Shown here: positions 5,732 through 9,887 of the stretch, one piece after another
How positions within the stretch are numbered: position 1 is the first letter of the stretch
How the letters are laid out: every line of letters starts with the position of its first letter
Made by a program: the position numbers and the translations under genes
From: an uncultured Collinsella sp.
GTDB taxonomy: Bacteria; Actinomycetota; Coriobacteriia; Coriobacteriales; Coriobacteriaceae
Reading direction: 5' to 3'
DNA: 9,887 nt
Assembly (NCBI GenBank): GCA_902489225.1
Contig: CABTZA010000060.1
Location: forward strand, 1 to 9,887
Notes under the pieces: generated by a model
What the model saw: the letters and a program-made list of their open reading frames with translations, nothing else
Database searches by the model: none
Told to the model about the DNA's origin: nothing

Positions 5732-6199
5732 ATGGTCTATACGGTGGGAGAGATGGCGAAACTGCTGGGGGTTGCGGCGTCCACCTTGCGCTACTACGAC
5801 AAGGAGGGGCTGCTGCCCTTCGTGGAGCGCTCCTCCGGTGGCATTCGCATGTTCCGGGAATCGGATATCGAATGGCTGCAGGTGATCGGCTGCATGAAGA
5901 AAGCCGGGATGTCCATCAAAGACATCCGGCAGTACATCGAGATGGCGCTGCAAGGAGACGACACCATCGATTTGCGCCTTGCCATGTTCCAGCGCCAACA
6001 AGAAGTTCTGAAACAGCAGATGGCGGAATTGCAGCACACCATGGAGATGGTGGATTACAAGTGTTGGTATTACGAAACGGCGAAGGAAGCGGGTACGGTC
6101 GATGCCCCGCAGAAGATGGAGCTTGCCGAAGTCCCGGAACGCTTTCGGAAGATTCGGCAGGAGCTGCGCACTGCGCCGGGAACTGCGGCAGCGATATAA
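5732..6199 (+). CDS. MerR-family regulator, NmlR/AdhR-like
   Basis: A 155-residue activator. The N-terminal winged helix-turn-helix is canonical: YTVGEMAKLLGVAASTLRYYDKEGLL (3-28) and the wing with GGIRMFRESDIEWL (36-49). A dimerisation coiled coil covers about 82-112 (RQQEVLKQQMAELQHTMEMV), and the tail contains DYKCWYYETA. Metal-binding cysteines of MerR, CueR or ZntR are absent, but Cys54 (IGCMKKAGMS) sits where NmlR (Cys54) and AdhR (Cys52) carry the thiol that senses aldehydes, quinones or disulfide stress. The ATG at 5732 has CGGAGGGG just upstream; a longer frame from 5678 would overlap the operator. It is divergent from the five-gene operon and is its probable activator. Confidence 0.92.
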   Translation: MVYTVGEMAKLLGVAASTLRYYDKEGLLPFVERSSGGIRMFRESDIEWLQVIGCMKKAGMSIKDIRQYIEMALQGDDTIDLRLAMFQRQQEVLKQQMAELQHTMEMVDYKCWYYETAKEAGTVDAPQKMELAEVPERFRKIRQELRTAPGTAAAI

Positions 6200-6463
6200 C
6201 AAGACTGCTTAGGCAACGGCAGTCAGCCGCTTGATTATCACGGTAACTTTATCGTTCAAAAAGTACTACTAACAAACGACCACCTCGGCTATCCGCTGTT
6301 CGCGGATGAGCAGGGGAGCTCTTGTCGCCGGGATGGAACCTTTTCAACTCGCAGGATAGCAGAATCGCCTGTCAAGCCAGAATCAGCACGGGACGGCAGC
6401 GGGCAGAACCGCCACCCCCAGATTACCCTCACGCTGCCACTGGCAGCCCTTATTCAGGAGTAA
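6200..6463 (+). other. Startless open stretch after the MerR gene
   Basis: Directly after the MerR stop, in the same frame, 87 codons remain open to TAA (6461-6463). The peptide contains protein-like parts (DYHGNFIVQKVLLTNDHLG, YPLFADEQGSS) and a poorer second half. No ATG or GTG start or ribosome binding site exists. It may be a gene fragment or chance; an open run this long is not rare at this base composition. Apart from a small hairpin, ATCCGC/GCGGAT (6291-6307), I see nothing else here. Confidence 0.2.
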
Positions 6464-6497
6464 ATCTTCCTAAAACAGCAGGTCAAAAGCATAAAAA

Positions 6498-6530
6498 ATA
6501 CCCCCGATTCCAAGTGGAAATCGGGAGTAT
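6498..6530 (-). terminator. Intrinsic terminator with T-run on the minus strand
   Basis: The hairpin pairs ATAC and CCCGATT (6498-6508) with AATCGGG and GTAT (6519-6530), allowing a C/A mismatch and one bulge, around CC-AAGT-GG. On the minus strand it is followed by TATTTTTTATG, a good T-run; on the plus side it is followed by a looser T-rich stretch (CTCATTTCATTTATT), so it may work in both directions. It lies 45 nt downstream of the coding-like fragment that ends at 6575. Confidence 0.6.
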
Positions 6531-6545
6531 CTCATTTCATTTATT

Positions 6546-6568
6546 CCCCCAAGTTGCTTGGGGGCTTT
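6546..6568 (+). terminator. Short GC-rich hairpin, possible plus-strand terminator
   Basis: CCCCCAAG (6546-6553) and CTTGGGGG (6557-6564) form a perfect 8-bp stem with a TTG loop, followed by CTTT. The T-run is short. It stands in tandem with the hairpin at 6498-6530. Confidence 0.4.
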
Positions 6569-6574
6569 GCGTTA

Positions 6575-6772
6575 CTACAGGCTCAGGCGCGCGAACTCGC
6601 TGCGAAACGCCGCAGCGCATTCGAGCGCCATCGTGAACGGGCTTGGCTCTCCGTTGAGCGCACCGCAGCTGAGGTACCCGGCAACGTTGGCCGCGCTCTC
6701 GGCGAAATCGGCATGTCCAAGCGCCTCAGGCGCTCGAAGATGCGCAATCCGCGCATCCTGCAGATGGCCGTT
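6575..6772 (-). pseudogene. Coding-like fragment, unassigned C-terminus
   Basis: The minus frame ending at TAG (6575-6577) is open for 65 codons up to an in-frame TAG (6773-6775) and has no start codon in a sensible place. Its residues look like real protein: HLRAPEALGHADFAESAANV, then AGYLSCGALNGEP and MALECAAAFRSEFARLSL. A terminator with a T-run follows downstream in the same direction, as expected for the true 3' end of a lost gene. I cannot name the family. The overlapping plus frame (from 6554) is Arg-rich and looks like its shadow. Confidence 0.35.
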
Positions 6773-6859
6773 CTAGCTTACGCCTACTCTAGATTCGTTC
6801 CCAAGGAGAAAGCGGAGGAACCCCCGAAGACTACTCGCACTTGCCGATAGATCCAAGCT

Positions 6860-7027
6860 TCACGGCGACTGGTACACGAGCAACACCGTAATAACCTCGT
6901 CGCACGACTTCATCGCGAGGGTCTTCAAGGCTTGGCTCAGGTAGCCCCTCTTTCCAGCAGCACGGGTATCGCCGTTCACGATCAATGCGCGTGCACCCAA
7001 ATACCCGCGGGATTGACGATGAAGCGT
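6860..7027 (-). pseudogene. Coding-like fragment, unassigned C-terminus
   Basis: The minus frame ending at TGA (6860-6862) encodes SRGYLGARALIVNGDTRAAG, then KRGYLSQALKTLAMKS and CDEVITVLLVYQSP. The alternation of beta-like (ALIVNG, VITVLLVY) and helix-like (LSQALKTLAMK) stretches is typical of a folded alpha/beta domain. An in-frame TAA (7028-7030) closes it upstream without a start codon, so only the end of a gene remains. I do not recognise the family. It is in the same orientation as the hsdS and TetR remnants upstream. Confidence 0.4.
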
Positions 7028-7070
7028 TTAGCTGCATAATAGTTACAAGTTAGATACCCTCGGGTTTGCG

Positions 7071-7106
7071 GGGCAGGATCGTGAAAGCGATTCTGCCCTA
7101 TTTTTT
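7071..7106 (+). terminator. Intrinsic terminator with T6 tract
   Basis: GGGCAGGATCG (7071-7081) pairs with CGATTCTGCCC (7088-7098), with one G-T pair, around a 6-nt loop TGAAAG, followed by TATTTTTT (7099-7106). It points rightward, yet no plus-strand gene precedes it within several hundred bases. The hsdS remnant's stop codon on the opposite strand falls inside it. Confidence 0.7.
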
Positions 7107-7673
7107 CCTCTGTCTACTCCAAATCAAGTAGTTCGAAGATAGCCTGTAGGTGTCCTCATGGGCGCCTTTTATTTTCAGGGAATCAGTCGCTCGTTCATGA
7201 GCGCAGCCATCGGGCCATTCAGTTCCGATCGCTTTGCGCGGGATGTCAAGCAGGCGGTCGCGGTAATATTCGTATTGCTGACGTCGCGCCTCGATTTCGG
7301 CAGGGATACCGTCGGTGAGCGATTTCGTTAGGGTGTCGAAGCGGTCGAGGATGTCGACGACCTTCCGCTGGGTGCCGATGGATGGGGCGGGAATCTCGAC
7401 CCTCGATAAGTCCACAGGCGCGGCTTCGATTACCTTTGTCCCTTTCGCTACCTTTCGTTTGGATATCTGAAAGTCCTGAGCAGTAGCTAAATATGCTAGG
7501 TATCTCGGGATAATGCTTTCGGTCGCATACGCGCAAGAGTGTCCGCTGATTGCAACCGGCTGTTCCCCTTCCTACGCCAATGGTGTGCAGACATCTTCGA
7601 TATTCTTGCTCGTTATGGCGAAAATCACGTCTCCAGGGTTTGCCTTTTTCGATTTAGCGTATTGCTCTTCAGA
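7098..7673 (-). pseudogene. hsdS: Remnant of type I restriction specificity subunit HsdS
   Basis: HsdS chooses the DNA target of a type I restriction-modification complex. The frame reads SEEQYAKSKKANPGDVIFAI, TSKNIEDVCTPLA, stop (TAG at 7572-7574), then EGEQPVAISGHSCAYATES, YLATAQDFQISKRKVAKGTK and VDLSRVEIPAPSIGTQ. It continues with RKVVDILDRFDTLTKSLTDG and IEARRQQYEYYRDRLLD. The last part is the highly conserved HsdS repeat region (coiled-coil spacer), and the part before it is the end of one target-recognition domain. The 5' half is missing. The TAG probably replaces a Trp or similar codon. Residues after about 7233 (IGTEWPDG onward) no longer look like HsdS. No hsdM or hsdR is present. 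Confidence 0.8.
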
Positions 7674-7770
7674 TCATCGTGGTGTGCTCGTAGCCGCGCT
7701 CCACGAGGAGCCGCTCGGCAACGTCAAGAATCTTCTCGACCGTCTCCTCCGGGTACTTATTGCGTGCCAC
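7669..7770 (-). pseudogene. N-terminal fragment of a TetR-family repressor
   Basis: From GTG (7770), with GGAGGT four bases upstream, 33 codons read VARNKYPEETVEKILDVAER then LLVERGYEHTTMI and stop (TGA, 7669-7671). This is the standard start of a TetR helix-turn-helix domain, which normally continues TMQDIV...KGAIYHHF. Homology breaks right after TTM, and the next bases belong to the hsdS remnant. The DNA-recognition helix and the ligand domain are gone, so no functional repressor can be made. It is divergent from the ABC transporter operon, its likely former target. Confidence 0.8.
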
Positions 7771-7787
7771 GGGCACCTCCGTCCTTG

Positions 7788-7860
7788 TTATCGCGATAAA
7801 CATACCATGAGTGGCGTACGGGTCGAGAAGGGCTGGCGCCAAAAGAGCCCAACGGCCGTT
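7788..7860. promoter_or_regulatory. Palindromes between the TetR remnant and the ABC operon
   Basis: TTATCGCGATAA (7788-7799) is a perfect 12-bp palindrome just upstream of the TetR remnant, and AACGGCCGTT (7851-7860) is a perfect 10-bp one nearer the transporter. Such dyads between divergent genes are where a TetR dimer would bind. Clear -35/-10 boxes for the transporter operon were not found. Confidence 0.35.
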
Positions 7861-7911
7861 ACAGCTTCGTTAGAAACGCGCCCCACCATGGATGGTGAAC
7901 CCGAAAGGTAA

Positions 7912-7944
7912 GGCGCGCGGGCACGGCGACTCGGCCCGCGCGCC
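7912..7944 (+). promoter_or_regulatory. 11-bp GC-only stem-loop in the ABC operon leader
   Basis: GGCGCGCGGGC (7912-7922) and GCCCGCGCGCC (7934-7944) form a perfect 11-bp stem with an 11-nt loop. It ends about 6 nt before the GAAGAGAAAGGA ribosome binding region of the first transporter gene (start 7966). No T-run follows, so it is more likely a leader structure, an operator or a transcript-stabilising stem than a terminator. Confidence 0.5.
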
Positions 7945-7965
7945 CGGAAGAGAAAGGACGAACCC

Positions 7966-8690
<725 letters not shown>

Positions 8691-8694
<4 letters not shown>

Positions 8695-9461
8695 CGGGCG
8701 AGAAAGGCGGCCTGCTCGCGGGCCTGCGCGCCGAGGCCCTGAAGTCGCGCCACGCGGCACCGGTTCGCCTGGCCGTGCTCATGGCGCTGCCGATGCCGCT
8801 GCTCGGCGCGATGCCCTACCGGGGCGTGCAGATCTTCAGCGCGTGGAACTACTGGTACGCGCTCTTCCTGCCCGTGTCTCTCTCGCTCGTGGTGGCGTGC
8901 GTCGCGCGGGCGGACGCTCGCACGCGGATGCGGGGGCTTCTGGGCCTGGGCTTCCCGCTCGGGCGCGCCTGGTGGGCCAAGGCTCTCTGGTGCCTCGCGC
9001 TCTGCGCGCTCTCGAACCTCGTGGTCTTCGGCATCTACCTCGCGGGATCGGCGTTCTCCTCGCAGGGCCTCACGGCCGCGGGCACGCTCACGATGCTCCT
9101 CTGCGCGCTCGCCAACACGGTGACCGCGGCGTGGATGATCCCCGCAGGGCTCTTCCTCACGGCGCGGCTCGGCATGCTCGCGGGCATCTTCTGCCCGCTC
9201 GCCGCACAGCTCGTGGGTGGGTTCGCCTGGTCGCTGATGCCGCTGCCGCAGCTCTTTCCGCCGTCGGCGAGCATGGTCATCCCCACGAGCTTCATCCCCG
9301 TGCTGCCGAGCGGCGAGCCACTCGCGGCGGACATGGCGCTCGGCGGGGCGCTCACGGCGGACGGCATGCTCACGCTGGCGGGGCTCGTGGTCTGCGCGCT
9401 CGCGTTCGCCGCGCTCACGGCGGCGGGCGCGGCCTGGTTCGCGCGCTCCGAGGAGAGGTGA
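8691..9461 (+). CDS. Lantibiotic-immunity ABC permease, MutE/EpiE type
   Basis: A 256-residue polytopic membrane protein. About six transmembrane segments are visible: roughly 24-42, 55-72, 95-120, 128-150, 152-178 and 224-250. Family-like marks are the N-terminal EALKSRHAAPVRLAVLMALP, the WNYWYALFLP segment (52-61) and the SFIPVLPSGEPL region (200-211). With the ATPase and the following permease it would form a LanFEG complex that pumps lantibiotic out of the membrane. The start codon overlaps the ATPase stop (ATGA, 8691-8694), with GGGGAGGT just upstream, so translation is coupled. Base composition is very GC-rich, like its two neighbours. Confidence 0.9.
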
Positions 9462-9887
9462 TGGCCATGACACGACCCTCCGACCCGACGCCGCGCACGA
9501 CTCTCCCGCGGGCCCTGCTCTCCGAGGCCCTGCGCCTGGCGCGCTCCCCGCTCACGGCGGCGCACCTCGCCTGCGGCCTGGCAGCCGGTCTTGCCTGCGG
9601 CGAGTACTTCTCCGTAACCCGATGGGACCCGGCGCTGGGCGCGGACGCCTACGCCCAGTTCCTCGGCGCCCTCATGCCGCTCATGTCCGCCATCGTCTGC
9701 GGGCTCGCCGTGGACGAGGAGCGCGCTGCCGGGCACCTCGCCAACCTCACGGCGGTCCCCTCGCGCGGGCGCGCCGTCGCGGCAAAGCTGCTCGCCCTTG
9801 CGGCGCTCGGCGCGGGCGCGCTGGCCGTGGCGCTCGGCGTGTTCGGGGCCGTGCTCGCCGTCGCCGGGCGCCTGCCGCTCGGGCCCG
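9461..9887 (+). CDS. Lantibiotic-immunity ABC permease, MutG type (3' end cut by window)
   Basis: The frame opens at ATG 9461, whose A is the last base of the preceding gene's TGA (TGATG overlap), and runs to the window edge for 142 codons without a stop. An alternative ATG at 9467 is 11 nt from AGGAG. Visible: an N-terminal cytoplasmic LLSEALRLARSPLTAAHLAC, a first membrane segment (32-48), a second (66-84, FLGALMPLMSAIVCGLAVD), the loop DEERAAGHLANLTAVPSRGR that couples to the ATPase in this group, and a third segment (108-136). It is the third component of LanFEG. A regulator might follow outside the window. Confidence 0.85.
   Translation, partial: MAMTRPSDPTPRTTLPRALLSEALRLARSPLTAAHLACGLAAGLACGEYFSVTRWDPALGADAYAQFLGALMPLMSAIVCGLAVDEERAAGHLANLTAVPSRGRAVAAKLLALAALGAGALAVALGVFGAVLAVAGRLPLGP

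Noticed and set aside
6554..6850. Plus-strand 98-codon frame after the tandem hairpins
   Set aside because: Arg-rich and motif-free, with no convincing ribosome binding site; the minus strand at the same place gives a more protein-like sequence.
6831..7037. Minus-strand ATG frame starting MQLNAS
   Set aside because: Another minus frame over the same bases (6860-7027) shows clean secondary-structure patterning, so this one is probably its shadow.

Overview
The window reads as accessory DNA from a GC-rich, Gram-positive gut-type anaerobe. My best guess is Actinomycetota, class Coriobacteriia (Collinsella/Olsenella-like). This is inferred from base composition, an LPXTG sortase substrate and the gene repertoire; there is no rRNA or marker gene to prove it.

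Layout. (1) 1-1033: a short leader with two perfect palindromes and a 21-base block (78-98) identical to an Illumina P7/small-RNA adapter, then a secreted sortase-anchored surface protein with an LPATG motif. (2) 1034-1639: no intact gene. On the minus strand lie a remnant of a radical-SAM/SPASM peptide-maturase C-terminus, a doubtful small membrane-like ORF and a hairpin. (3) 1640-2525: an HxlR-family regulator (minus) and a divergently transcribed small cupin (plus), sharing a 151-bp intergenic region with two interleaved inverted repeats and closed by a strong hairpin. (4) 2718-6199: a five-gene minus-strand operon (frameshifted RibD-like reductase, cupin, carboxymuconolactone-decarboxylase/AhpD-like protein, aldo/keto reductase, flavodoxin). 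It is divergent from an NmlR/AdhR-like MerR regulator that carries Cys54. The operon promoter has the 19-bp spacer with a central dyad that MerR-type activators use. (5) 6200-7770: a gene graveyard with coding-like fragments, terminator-like hairpins, the remnant of a type I restriction specificity subunit (hsdS) with an internal stop, and the first 33 residues of a TetR regulator joined directly to that remnant. (6) 7966-9887: a much more GC-rich operon for a LanFEG-type lantibiotic-immunity ABC transporter (ATPase with an E-loop, MutE-like permease, and a MutG-like permease running off the right edge).

How it works together. Region 4 looks like an electrophile/carbonyl-stress detoxification module: the MerR protein senses reactive carbonyls or thiol stress and activates reductases and small enzymes. 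Region 3 is probably a similar thiol- or quinone-responsive pair. Region 6 would protect the cell from lantibiotics. The truncated TetR gene is divergent from it and 195 bp away, so it was probably its repressor, and its loss may have made expression constitutive. No wholly new system is evident. The most notable items are the adapter-identical block, the MerR promoter architecture, the TetR/HsdS junction and the SPASM remnant.
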